A stretch of 64,000 nucleotides of DNA, taken from the NCBI RefSeq assembly GCF_034930985.1, contig NZ_JAYGIM010000009.1:248001-312000 (forward strand), written 5' to 3'. Positions 24,147 through 33,239 of the stretch are shown here, one piece after another. The stretch comes from Arcicella lustrica (GTDB taxonomy: Bacteria; Bacteroidota; Bacteroidia; Cytophagales; Spirosomataceae). The notes beneath the pieces are model-generated. The model was not told the DNA's origin and made no database searches. It worked only from the letters and a program-made list of their open reading frames with translations. Position numbers and translations under genes: made by a program. The stretch's first letter is position 1. Each line of letters begins with the position of its first letter.

Positions 24147-27100
24147 CTAATTTAATTTATAAGTAAGTCCTTGAATTAATTGTAATTCATTCAAGAATTC
24201 ATTGCTTGGTGAAATTTTATTTTTTCTCGATAACATGGTTACTTCCACTTTGTCTTCGGGGTCGTAAACTGTCAAAGTCAAATTACAAGTACCTTGGTTT
24301 AAGGTTATCAATTTGTTGAGATGCTCAATAAAGACAGCATTAACTTGTTGTAACCCTATGTTGATTTTTAATTCTTTAGAAAACTGATTTCTAATTTCTG
24401 ATAGCAATCGAATCGAAACAGGTTTAAATTCCCATTCATCTTGTCGTCCCCAACGGTTTTTGATTTGCCCTTTGATGTAAAGAAAACGGTCAGTAGCAAT
24501 ATATTTAGAAAGATTTACAAAATCTTCGCCAAACAAAGCAAATTCATAACTTCCATTATAATCTTCTAAAGTGAAAAGCATAAATGGATTTCCATTTTTA
24601 GAATATCTTTCAATCGCTTTTGTAACAATGCCACCTACAGAAACTTCTTTACCTCTAAAAATCGGTTCCATAACTCTGTCTAAAGTACAAGTACAGAAAC
24701 TTTCTAATTCCAGACGATACTCATCTAATGGATGTCCGGAAATATAAATTCCTACAACTTCTTTTTCAAATTTAAGCTTCTCCATTTGTCCCCATTTCTC
24801 AATGTTGGGAATTTTAGGTGTTGCAATTTCGCCACCACCACCTTCGCCAAGCATACCAAAAAGCGAACCTTGAGCAGAAGCCGCTACTTCAACTGCTTTG
24901 TTGGCATAACGAATGATTTTTTCGATGAAGTTACTTCCTTCAACATCAGCAAAATAAATTGCACGGTGAATATCTTCGAAACAATCAAATCCTCCGCCAT
25001 AAGCCAAACTTTCTAAAGTCTTTTTGTTAACGGTTCTGAGGTTTACTCTTTTTACGAAATCAAAAATATCTTTATATGCACCATTTTTATCTCTTTCTTC
25101 AATGATACTTTCAACCGCAGCATCGCCAGTTCCTTTGATAGCTCCCAAACCAAAACGAATTTCTCCTTTTTTATTTACCGCAAAAGAACGATAAGATTCA
25201 TTAATATCTGGTCCTAATACTGGCAAGCCCATTCTCCTACATTCTTCCATGAAGAAAGTAATCTTTTCAATGTTCCCCAAAGAGTTTGACATTACTGCCG
25301 CCATGTACTCTGATGGATAATGGGCTTTTAAATAACCAGTTTGATACGCTACAAAAGCATAACAAGTAGAGTGAGATTTGTTGAAAGCATACTGAGCAAA
25401 TGCTTCCCAGTCAGTCCAGATTTTATTGAGTTTGTCTTCGGGATGTCCTTTGGCTTTTGCACCGTCCACAAACTTACTTTTCATTTTATCAAGTGTGTAG
25501 CGGTCTTTTTTACCCATTGCTTTTCTCAGAACGTCGGCATCACCTTTCGAGAAACCTGCTAATTTCTGAGACAAAAGCATTACTTGCTCTTGATAAACCG
25601 TAATACCATAAGTATCAGCCAAGTACTCTTCCATGTCGGGCAAATCGTAAGTGATTTCCTCACGACCATGTTTACGAGCAATAAAGTTTGGAATATAAGC
25701 AATTGGCCCGGGACGATACAGGGCGTTCATGGCAATTAAATCCGAAAATTGGTCAGGCTTTAAGTCCAATAAGTGCTTTTGCATCCCAGCAGATTCAAAC
25801 TGGAAAGTAGCGTTTGTTTCACCTCTCTGATATAATTCATAGGTTTTTACATCATCGAGCGGAATATTGTCTAAATCAATTTCTACACCGTAGTTTTGCT
25901 TGATGAGTCTGAGTGCTTCTTTAAGAATGGAAAGGGTTTTCAAACCCAAAAAGTCCATTTTAATAACACCTGCATCTTCAATAATTCTTCCTTCAAATTG
26001 TGTAATCAAAAGGTTTACTTCTTTTGAAGTAGCCACAGGAAGAATTTCTGTTAAATCTTTTGGAGCGATGATAATCCCAGCGGCGTGAATACCTGTACCA
26101 CGCACAGAACCCTCTAAAACCAAAGCTTCCTCTAATACTTTTGAACGCAAAGAACCTTCCCGACGAATTTCACGAAGTTTTTTTACATTTTCTATATCTT
26201 CTGCTTGGAACTGTTCTTTTTCAGCAAGCGATTTTTCACCCACTAATGGGGCATTCATTACTCTGTTTAAATTCGTACCGGGTTTATCAGGCACTAATTT
26301 GGCTAATTCGTTGGATTCATTCAAAGGTAAATCCATCACACGGGCAACGTCTTTGATAGACATTTTTGCCGCCATTGTGCCATAAGTAACAATGTGTGCT
26401 ACTTGCTGTTTTCCGTACTTTTCTACCACATAATCAATCACTTTTTGGCGACCTTCATCGTCAAAATCCGTATCAATATCGGGCATTGATTTACGGTCTG
26501 GATTCAAGAAACGCTCGAAAAGTAAATTGTACTTAATCGGGTCGATATTAGTAATGCCAATACAATAAGCAACCACAGAACCCGCCGCAGAACCACGACC
26601 AGGCCCTACAAAAACGCCCAATTCACGACCAGCACGGATAAAATCGGATACAATCAAGAAGTAACCTGCAAAACCCATCGTGCGAATGGTATGTAATTCA
26701 AAACTCAAACGGTCTTTTACTTCTATACTTTCCCAAGCTTCGCCATAGCGTTTTCTTGCTCCTTCCCAAGTAAGATGTTCCAAGTAATCATCTTGACTAA
26801 CAAAACCAACAGGGATTTCATAATTAGGCAACATGATGTCTTGTTTCAAACGAAGTGTATCAATTTTGCCTACAATTTCATTCGTATTATCAATGGCTTC
26901 AGGAATATGCGACCAAAGTTTGGTCATTTCTTGCGTATTCTTGAAGTAAAATTCATCATTATAAAAGGCAAAACGCTTTCCTTTTACCGACTCGCCATCG
27001 TCAACATCTTTGTAAGTAGGTGTTGCTTGTTTTTCGCCTGTGTTGATACACAATAAAATATCGTGTGCGTTGGCATCTTTTTGGTCTAAATAATGTGAAT

Positions 27101-27719
27101 CGTTCGAAGCAATTACTTTTACATTATACTTCTTCGCAAATTTTAGTAATACTTCATTACACTTTAATTGGTCGGGAATTTGGTGATTTTGTACTTCTAC
27201 GTAATAATCTTCCCCAAAAATATCCAGCCACCATTTGAATTCTTTTTCTGCTTCTTCTTCACTTCCACGCAGAATTGCTTGAGGAACAGACGCTCCAATA
27301 CAACAAGTAGTAGCAATAAGTCCTTTGTGATATTGTAAAATCAGAGATTTATCAATACGAGGATATTTTCCATAAAGTCCTTCGATATAACCCAAAGAAC
27401 AAAGTTTTACCAAATTGGCATATCCTTCGGCATTTTTGGCTAACATCAATTGATGATAGCGTTTATCTTTTTGGTCTTTTGAAAATTGCTTTTTAAAACG
27501 GTCTTCTACCACATAAAACTCACAACCTACGATTGGTTTTACGCCTTCATGTTTCCCTGCTTCTGCCACAAACTGAAAAGCACCAAACATATTTCCGTGG
27601 TCGGTAATGGCTACGGCAGGCATATTGTCGGCTTTGGCTTTGGCAAAAAGTCCAGAAATTTTAGAAGCTCCGTCTAAGAGAGAGTATTGCGTATGACAGT
27701 GTAAATGAGAGAATTGCAT
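24147..27719 (-). CDS. dnaE: DNA polymerase III alpha subunit
   Basis: The replicative polymerase, 1190 residues, close to the usual DnaE length. The N-terminal PHP domain (HLHCHTQYSLLDG, AITDHGNM) is followed by the polymerase palm and fingers with GPGRGSAAGS and the catalytic PDIDTDF. The helix-hairpin-helix and OB-fold regions (VSVGGIVTKAIERYSKNG) and a short C-terminal tail complete it. The enzyme copies DNA as the core subunit of the holoenzyme at the fork. The window also carries holA and dnaB, but not next to it. Confidence 0.97.
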   Translation of the reverse strand: MQFSHLHCHTQYSLLDGASKISGLFAKAKADNMPAVAITDHGNMFGAFQFVAEAGKHEGVKPIVGCEFYVVEDRFKKQFSKDQKDKRYHQLMLAKNAEGYANLVKLCSLGYIEGLYGKYPRIDKSLILQYHKGLIATTCCIGASVPQAILRGSEEEAEKEFKWWLDIFGEDYYVEVQNHQIPDQLKCNEVLLKFAKKYNVKVIASNDSHYLDQKDANAHDILLCINTGEKQATPTYKDVDDGESVKGKRFAFYNDEFYFKNTQEMTKLWSHIPEAIDNTNEIVGKIDTLRLKQDIMLPNYEIPVGFVSQDDYLEHLTWEGARKRYGEAWESIEVKDRLSFELHTIRTMGFAGYFLIVSDFIRAGRELGVFVGPGRGSAAGSVVAYCIGITNIDPIKYNLLFERFLNPDRKSMPDIDTDFDDEGRQKVIDYVVEKYGKQQVAHIVTYGTMAAKMSIKDVARVMDLPLNESNELAKLVPDKPGTNLNRVMNAPLVGEKSLAEKEQFQAEDIENVKKLREIRREGSLRSKVLEEALVLEGSVRGTGIHAAGIIIAPKDLTEILPVATSKEVNLLITQFEGRIIEDAGVIKMDFLGLKTLSILKEALRLIKQNYGVEIDLDNIPLDDVKTYELYQRGETNATFQFESAGMQKHLLDLKPDQFSDLIAMNALYRPGPIAYIPNFIARKHGREEITYDLPDMEEYLADTYGITVYQEQVMLLSQKLAGFSKGDADVLRKAMGKKDRYTLDKMKSKFVDGAKAKGHPEDKLNKIWTDWEAFAQYAFNKSHSTCYAFVAYQTGYLKAHYPSEYMAAVMSNSLGNIEKITFFMEECRRMGLPVLGPDINESYRSFAVNKKGEIRFGLGAIKGTGDAAVESIIEERDKNGAYKDIFDFVKRVNLRTVNKKTLESLAYGGGFDCFEDIHRAIYFADVEGSNFIEKIIRYANKAVEVAASAQGSLFGMLGEGGGGEIATPKIPNIEKWGQMEKLKFEKEVVGIYISGHPLDEYRLELESFCTCTLDRVMEPIFRGKEVSVGGIVTKAIERYSKNGNPFMLFTLEDYNGSYEFALFGEDFVNLSKYIATDRFLYIKGQIKNRWGRQDEWEFKPVSIRLLSEIRNQFSKELKINIGLQQVNAVFIEHLNKLITLNQGTCNLTLTVYDPEDKVEVTMLSRKNKISPSNEFLNELQLIQGLTYKLN

Positions 27720-27752
27720 TAATTTGGGGTTTTAACTTCTACAAATTAAACA

Positions 27753-27779
27753 AAAAAGCGACATTTTATTGTCGCTTTT
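27753..27779 (-). terminator. Terminator after SPFH gene
   Basis: The stem aaaagcgaca / tgtcgctttt lies between the SPFH stop and the dnaE start; T-runs fit the minus strand. Confidence 0.75.
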
Positions 27780-27803
27780 CGGTAAAAATATATAATCATG
27801 TTG

Positions 27804-28760
27804 TTATTTCTTCCCACTAGCCGAAGCAGGTGCAACATAATCTCCTCCTTCTTTCAATTGTTGAATGCCCATGATTTGTTTCATTGTTTTGTCCATTCCT
27901 TCAGTTGAACCATCTAAGAAAATAACATTGCCTTGTCCTTGTTCTGCGAAGTGTTTTACGGCTTCTGTCCACATTGAGAAGAGTATCAACGAAGCATCTA
28001 AATTTGCTTCATTCATTACTTTCGCAGATTCTGCCATACCTCTCGCTACTTCTTCACGGAAAAGGGCAACGCCTTGTCCACGTAACTGTGCGGCAATTTT
28101 TTCTGCCTCAGCCGAAATCCTAATCGCATTACCTTCTGCCTCAGCCGACTTAGTTTTGGTGATTAATAAGGCTTGTCCTTCGTTTTCAGCCGCAGCTTTT
28201 AAATTATTTGATGCTACTACTTGTGCCATCGAACGCATGATTGCTTCATCAAAAGCTATATCATTCAATTGTAAGTCTATTAAATGATAACCCCATTGTT
28301 CTAGTGTTTCATCTAATTCATTTTTTACATTTAATACAATTTCGCCACGTAAAAGGAGTACTTCTGCTTGTTTTTTAGTTGCCACAAATGCACGAATTGT
28401 TCCTTCAACAGTACGAATAAGGGCTTGCATAAAAGAACGTTCGTCCATGTACTTGAAAGCTACGTTTTTAATCGTCTGTTCTTCCTGATTCAGTACTGCA
28501 TAGACCAACATCGCTTTGAAATTTACATTGGCTTGGTCAGAAGTGATGGCTTGGAATTCTAATTCCATCGAACGGTTTTGAATGGAGATTCTTTTGAAGA
28601 TAAATTCTACAAATGGAATTTTAAAATTCAAACCAGGTGTCATTACTCTTTGGTATTTTCCAAAAATTGTAATAACTGCTACTGTGCCTTGGTTGACAAT
28701 GACAATGGAAAAGAAAATAACAAGAATGGCAAAAACCACTATAAAAATTAAAGCACTCAT
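27804..28760 (-). CDS. SPFH/band 7 family membrane protein
   Basis: A 318-residue stomatin/prohibitin-like protein. One N-terminal membrane helix (ALIFIVVFAILVIFFSIVIV) is followed by an SPFH domain (GTVAVITIFGKYQRVMTPGLNFKIPF, RIVEGTIRAFVATKKQ-like segment) and a coiled coil rich in Ala/Glu (AAAENEGQALLITKTKSAEAEGNAI). Such proteins form oligomeric membrane microdomain scaffolds. No NfeD-type partner gene is next to it, unlike many bacterial SPFH operons. The exact role is unknown. Confidence 0.9.
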   Translation of the reverse strand: MSALIFIVVFAILVIFFSIVIVNQGTVAVITIFGKYQRVMTPGLNFKIPFVEFIFKRISIQNRSMELEFQAITSDQANVNFKAMLVYAVLNQEEQTIKNVAFKYMDERSFMQALIRTVEGTIRAFVATKKQAEVLLLRGEIVLNVKNELDETLEQWGYHLIDLQLNDIAFDEAIMRSMAQVVASNNLKAAAENEGQALLITKTKSAEAEGNAIRISAEAEKIAAQLRGQGVALFREEVARGMAESAKVMNEANLDASLILFSMWTEAVKHFAEQGQGNVIFLDGSTEGMDKTMKQIMGIQQLKEGGDYVAPASASGKK

Positions 28761-28803
28761 AGTTTTGGGGTTTAAGAATGTATGTTTTAGTTAATAATAT
28801 AGA

Positions 28804-28837
28804 AACAGCACCAAAGTACGGAAAACTTTGGTGCTGT
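28804..28837 (-). terminator. Hairpin after SDR gene
   Basis: The perfect stem acagcaccaaagt / actttggtgctgt downstream of the SDR stop. The T-run is weak. Confidence 0.6.
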
Positions 28838-28884
28838 TGGTAATAATTATAAGAAAAGACGCTTTTCTGATTTGAAAGGCAAAA

Positions 28885-29586
28885 TTACATCGTTTTAATT
28901 GAGCTCATCCCACCATCAATGTTTAGTACTTGTCCTGTAATCCAGCTTGCATCATCTGAAATTAAGAATGATGTCATGCTTGCGATGTCTGATACGTTGC
29001 CAAAGCGCCCTATCGGATGGCGTTTGTTGGATGCCTCTTTCTTTTCTTCGCTTGATAATAAGTTTTTTGCCAAAGGGGTTTCTGTTAACGAGGGTGCGAT
29101 GCAATTTACTCTGATTTTATTAGGAGCAAACTCTGCTGCCAAGGAGCGAGTTAATCCTTCTATCGCACCTTTTGAACTTGCTACAGAAGCATGGAAACCC
29201 ATTCCAACTTTAACAGCAACAGTACTGTATAAAACGATGGAAGCACTATTGCTTTTTTTGAGACGAGGCAAAACAGCTTGAATAACAGCAACAGCACCTA
29301 ATACATTGATTTGAAAATCGTTCTTGAAATCTTCTTGACTAAGTCTTGCAAAGGGTTTTAAGTTAATTGTACCCGCACAATAGATAAGTCCATCTAAAAC
29401 ATCTGGTAGTTCATTAAAAACTGTATTATCAGGATTAAGAGCATCCCAAGTGAAATGCTTTACTGTTGCTACTGATGGTTCTGTACGAGAGGCATCGTAA
29501 ACATTAAAGCCTTGTTTGTTTAATATTTGTGCAGTAGCTTCTCCAATTCCTGAACTTGCACCTATAATTAAGATATTTTTTGACAT
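28885..29586 (-). CDS. SDR family oxidoreductase
   Basis: A 233-residue classical short-chain dehydrogenase. It has the cofactor loop IGASSGIGEAT, the structural NVLGAVAV region and the VASSKGAIEGL segment near the catalytic lysine. The position normally held by the catalytic tyrosine (YxxxK) reads VASSK, so the tyrosine is apparently replaced. That may mean altered chemistry or a non-enzymatic role. The closing INIDGGMSS is standard. The substrate is unknown. Confidence 0.85.
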   Translation of the reverse strand: MSKNILIIGASSGIGEATAQILNKQGFNVYDASRTEPSVATVKHFTWDALNPDNTVFNELPDVLDGLIYCAGTINLKPFARLSQEDFKNDFQINVLGAVAVIQAVLPRLKKSNSASIVLYSTVAVKVGMGFHASVASSKGAIEGLTRSLAAEFAPNKIRVNCIAPSLTETPLAKNLLSSEEKKEASNKRHPIGRFGNVSDIASMTSFLISDDASWITGQVLNIDGGMSSIKTM

Positions 29587-29889
29587 CCGATTGTATATTT
29601 ATAAATAGAAATTATAGCTAGAACATCCTTGATACTGAAATGTTTTAAGGAATAAATAAATCTATAATGGCATATACTTTTATTGAAACTTTTTACACAT
29701 ATTATTGATAATTACTAAGAGTTAATTTATTTTTAATAATAAATTGAATAATCATTCATTATTGTTTTTCTATTGAAAATCAGTGTATTATATACCGTTT
29801 AATAAGTTTTGAATAAAAAAATGGATTTTTATATAAAGATTATTTATGTTTGATTTTAGAAGAACAAAATTGATTCTTATTCAAGAATG
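29587..29889. other. AT-rich intergenic region upstream of array 2
   Basis: No gene is visible. The only structured sequence is the 18-bp motif at 29793-29810, shared with locus 1; the flanks are very AT-rich. Confidence 0.5.
29793..29810 (+). promoter_or_regulatory. 18-bp motif shared with first paralogue locus
   Basis: TACCGTTTAATAAGTTTT, identical to 13636-13653, placed 80 bases before the first recognisable unit of array 2. The recurrence of motif, array and gene in the same order at two loci points to one regulatory or duplicated unit. Confidence 0.4.
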
Positions 29890-30351
29890 AATAGATTAAA
29901 CAAATACAGATTACGAACAATTTTATAAAGAAGACAGTAAAACAAAGCTTAATTCTATTCAAACAATACAGATATTTAATTAAGCATGAGATAATTAAAA
30001 GAAGGTATTGACAAAGTATAGTTAAACAAAGAGCAATTACATTAAAGCAATAAAACAGTACAATGAAACAAATAATATTGATACTAAAGCATTTGAAAGG
30101 TATAACCTAACAGTGAAAAATTACCTAGAATCATTAGAATAGTGCAGTCAAGCAAAGAGTAATTACATCAAATCAAGAAAATGGTGCAATCAAACAAAGT
30201 GTAATTACACAAAAGCAATGAAAGGGTTTCTTTAAACAAAACATAATTGCACATAAGCAATGCTATAGTATTACAAAGCAATTTTTAATTCTATTATCAT
30301 AAATAATAGGTACTACCAAGCCAAAAGCAATTCAATACAAACAAAGTAAAA
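29890..30351. repeat. Eroded 42-bp tandem array upstream of paralogue 2
   Basis: Related units begin at 29890, 29932, 29974, 30016, 30058, 30100, 30142, 30184, 30226, 30268 and 30310, all 42 bases apart. The best preserved (30016, 30142, 30184) share a core tcaaacaaag-gtaattaca; the others are diverged but keep register. The centre gtaattac is a palindrome, extended to gtgtaattacac in unit 30184. There is little sequence similarity to array 1 but an identical period and position. It contains no gene. Confidence 0.75.
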
Positions 30352-30466
30352 TTGTATGTAAGTATGTGTAAGTTGCTTTATATTAAATAGTTAAATTGTT
30401 TTGAAACAAGTAATGATAGTTCATTAATTAAGAATTACATCAAATTTTAATATAAATCAAACACTT

Positions 30467-31378
30467 ATGAAAGCACGTCAAGAGTCCAAATTAAGTATGT
30501 ACCAAGGTGTACAATTATTGTGTAAAAGCAATTTAACTATCGTATCAAGTAATTTAGCTTTTATGGAAAGTTTAGCACTGTTCAACTCAAAAATTGAGGA
30601 AATTCAATTCTATTTAGGACAACAAATTAAAGAAACTACTGGTATTACGAATGATAAGCAATTAGTTAAGGAGAATCTCTGTAGAATGGCTTCGGATATT
30701 GCAGGTATTATTTATGCTTTTGCTTCTACTCAGAAAAAAATAGTATTAATGGAAGAGGTAAATTATTCTTACACTAAACTATTTAGGTTAAGAGAGGATT
30801 TGATTTTACCTACAATGCAAAATATTTATGTAGCTGCTGAAGCAAATCGTGAAGCAATTGTTGATTATGGTATTGATGCTGAAAAAATTGAAGCCTTTGA
30901 ACAAGCAATTCTTCATTTTAAAGCAGTATTGCCTAAAATCAGAATTATAAGGTCTGAAAAATCTATTTATTTAGATAAAATATCAGCAATAATGGTAGAA
31001 GTAGATGCTTTATTAAGTAATCGTTTAGATAAATTGGCGGTTCTTTTTCAGAAATCTAATCCTGACTTTTATAATGCCTATAAACATATTAGAAAAATTG
31101 ATGCACCCAATAGCACAAGTACTCAAGTAAAAGGAAATATTAGTACAGTGCTTGATGGAAATGTAATTGTAGGAGCAACAATTACATTTAATGGTAAAAC
31201 AAAAACTAATACTCAAAGTGATAAAGAAGGAAACTTTATCATAAAACCTATTGCTTTGGGTATGTATCGGGTAAACATTGAAGCAAAAGGTTTTAAACCT
31301 CAAACTATTGAAAACTTTAGGGTAAAATTAGGGAAGGTTAATAGATTAAATGTAGTGATGAAGGAAGGAGAGGAATAA
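30467..31378 (+). CDS. Two-domain protein with CarboxypepD_reg-like tail, paralogue 2
   Basis: A 303-residue paralogue of the product of the gene at 14615. The shared N-terminal signature is QESKLSMYQGVQLLC, followed by ETTGITNDKQLVKENLC, EVNYSYTKLFRLREDLI, DYGIDAEKIEAF and SNRLDKLAVLFQKS. The C-terminal beta-sandwich (VKGNISTVLDGNVIVGATI, SDKEGNFIIKPIALGMY) closes the protein. There is no signal peptide. The 115 bases between array 2 and the ATG are AT-rich. The function is unknown; helical core plus regulatory-like sandwich may be a binding or surface-associated protein that needs a nonclassical route if exported. Confidence 0.82.
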   Translation: MKARQESKLSMYQGVQLLCKSNLTIVSSNLAFMESLALFNSKIEEIQFYLGQQIKETTGITNDKQLVKENLCRMASDIAGIIYAFASTQKKIVLMEEVNYSYTKLFRLREDLILPTMQNIYVAAEANREAIVDYGIDAEKIEAFEQAILHFKAVLPKIRIIRSEKSIYLDKISAIMVEVDALLSNRLDKLAVLFQKSNPDFYNAYKHIRKIDAPNSTSTQVKGNISTVLDGNVIVGATITFNGKTKTNTQSDKEGNFIIKPIALGMYRVNIEAKGFKPQTIENFRVKLGKVNRLNVVMKEGEE

Positions 31379-31416
31379 AAGCAGAAATTTATTGTATCAA
31401 TAGGTGTGCAACAACC

Positions 31417-31542
31417 AATTATTATTCTGCGTTCAACCTCACCCCCAACCCCTCTCCTGCAAAGAGGGGGCTTTTTAGCTCCCAAAGCTCCCCTCTCAAC
31501 AGGAGAGGGGTCGGGGGTGAGGTTGAACGCAGAATAATAATT
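31417..31542. repeat. GC-rich nested inverted repeat, copy 3
   Basis: Arms of 43 bases (31417-31459 and 31500-31542) pair with a single mismatch. The AT-rich outer part (aattattattctgcgttc) is included in the symmetry, unlike in copies 1 and 2. The inner core is the shared cctcacccccaacccctctc block. It lies between paralogue 2 and the CoA-transferase gene, which converge. Confidence 0.9.
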
Positions 31543-31606
31543 AGTCTCAAAAACTTTTTGGACAGCCTTTTGATAATAAATCATTAATTCTATTGATAAT
31601 AAGCCA

Positions 31607-33109
31607 TTAATCTTCAGTTTTTATCTTCATACTTCCAGTTTCAATCAATCTTGCTTGCCAAGAAAGGGCTTCATTGAGTAAATGTGGAGTATGTCCTCCT
31701 TGAAGACAGGCACGTTGGAAATAATCTAATAAATAAGGTCTGTAATCTGGATGTGAACAGTTTTGAATAATTCTTACAGCTCTCTCACGAGGAGCTAAAC
31801 CTCTTAAATCTGCCAAACCATAGTCGGTAACAATAATATCTACATCGTGTTCGGAATGATCTACATGTGAAACCATCGGAACAATATGAGAAATATTATC
31901 ACCTTTAGAAGCAGCCTGTGTTACAAAAATGCAGAGATAGGAATTTCTTGCAAAATCGCCAGAACCACCGATGCCATTCATCATTTTAGTACCGTAAACA
32001 TGTGTTGAATTCACATTTCCATAAATATCACATTCAATAGCCGTATTAATAGCAATGATTCCTAAACGTCGAATCACTTCAGCGGCATTACTGATGTTCT
32101 GAGGACGCAAGAGAATTTTGTTTTTATAGTTATCAAAGTTTTGAAAGATACGCTGATAACATTTTTCGGAAACAGTAATAGAAGAAGCAGAAGCAAAAGT
32201 TAAATTACCAGCATCTATCAAATCAAAAGTACTGTCTTGAAGAACTTCTGAATACATCGTAAGATTATTAAACTCACTGTTGACGAAACCTTCGAGAATG
32301 GCATTGGCAACTTTGCCAATACCTGCTTGTAAAGGCAATAATGAAGTAGTTAATCGCCCGTGCTTAACTTCATTTCTGAGGAAATCTAATAAAAAATTGG
32401 CTATGGCAATGGTTTTTGTATCAGGTTCAGCTATACTAGCGGGACTATCCGCCACATTCGTATAAACAATACCGATAACTTTAGAAACATCTACCGGAAT
32501 ACTGGTAGTACCAATTAAAGAATTGGCTTGGGTGATAGGAATAATGGCACGATGAGGGTAATCTCCAGTATAAAATATATCATGAATACCTTCAATGTTG
32601 GTAGGAATAGTAAGATTTACTTCAAGGATAATCTTCTTTGCTTTTTGGATAAAGGTAGCCGAATTTCCGATAGAAGTAGTTGGCACAACACTGCCATCGG
32701 CTTTAATCATTGCCACCTCTACAACGGCAATATCAATTTCAGGAAGATGATGGTTATTGATAAGTTCGGCAATTTCACCTAAATGTTGGTCGATAAACAT
32801 TACTTCACCCGCATTAATATGTTTCCTTAAAATAGCATCAGATTGAAAAGGCATTCTTTTAGCAAGCATATCAGTATCTGCCAGAATACCATCAATATCA
32901 TGTCCTAACGAAGCCCCAGTAATTAAAGTGATTTTTAATTGAGCCTCTTTTCCTCTATCGGCTAAAGCCTTTAAAACAGCTTTACTATCACCAGCACGAG
33001 TAAAGCCACTTGAGCCAACCACCATTCCATTTTCAAAAAATAAAGCAGCCTCATTGGCAGTAATAACTTTGTCTAATAAATCAGTATTTTGAATTCTTTC
33101 TAGGTTCAT
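31607..33109 (-). CDS. Succinyl-CoA:acetate CoA-transferase family enzyme
   Basis: A 500-residue acetyl-CoA hydrolase/transferase family member. The catalytic glutamate is probably Glu288 in MYSEVLQDS, and the glycine-rich GIGGSGDFARNSY loop (379-391) forms the oxyanion region; NVNSTHVYGTKMMNG is conserved in AarC-type enzymes. These move CoA between succinyl-CoA and acetate, or similar acids, and can replace succinyl-CoA synthetase in the TCA cycle. Cytoplasmic, monocistronic. The acid specificity is inferred. Confidence 0.9.
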   Translation of the reverse strand: MNLERIQNTDLLDKVITANEAALFFENGMVVGSSGFTRAGDSKAVLKALADRGKEAQLKITLITGASLGHDIDGILADTDMLAKRMPFQSDAILRKHINAGEVMFIDQHLGEIAELINNHHLPEIDIAVVEVAMIKADGSVVPTTSIGNSATFIQKAKKIILEVNLTIPTNIEGIHDIFYTGDYPHRAIIPITQANSLIGTTSIPVDVSKVIGIVYTNVADSPASIAEPDTKTIAIANFLLDFLRNEVKHGRLTTSLLPLQAGIGKVANAILEGFVNSEFNNLTMYSEVLQDSTFDLIDAGNLTFASASSITVSEKCYQRIFQNFDNYKNKILLRPQNISNAAEVIRRLGIIAINTAIECDIYGNVNSTHVYGTKMMNGIGGSGDFARNSYLCIFVTQAASKGDNISHIVPMVSHVDHSEHDVDIIVTDYGLADLRGLAPRERAVRIIQNCSHPDYRPYLLDYFQRACLQGGHTPHLLNEALSWQARLIETGSMKIKTED

Positions 33110-33189
33110 ACATTTAAACTTTTGTTGAAAAGCTCGAAATTCGACCGAAAGGACTTGAATAACTATGACTATTATTAGTTTTCGGGTTA

Positions 33190-33233
33190 AAACACCGATT
33201 AAAATATTTTAAATTGATATTCTAATCGGTGTT
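33190..33233 (-). terminator. Terminator after GH43 gene
   Basis: The arms aacaccgatta / taatcggtgtt flank an AT-rich loop just past the GH43 stop. Confidence 0.6.
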
Positions 33234-33239
33234 AACAAC

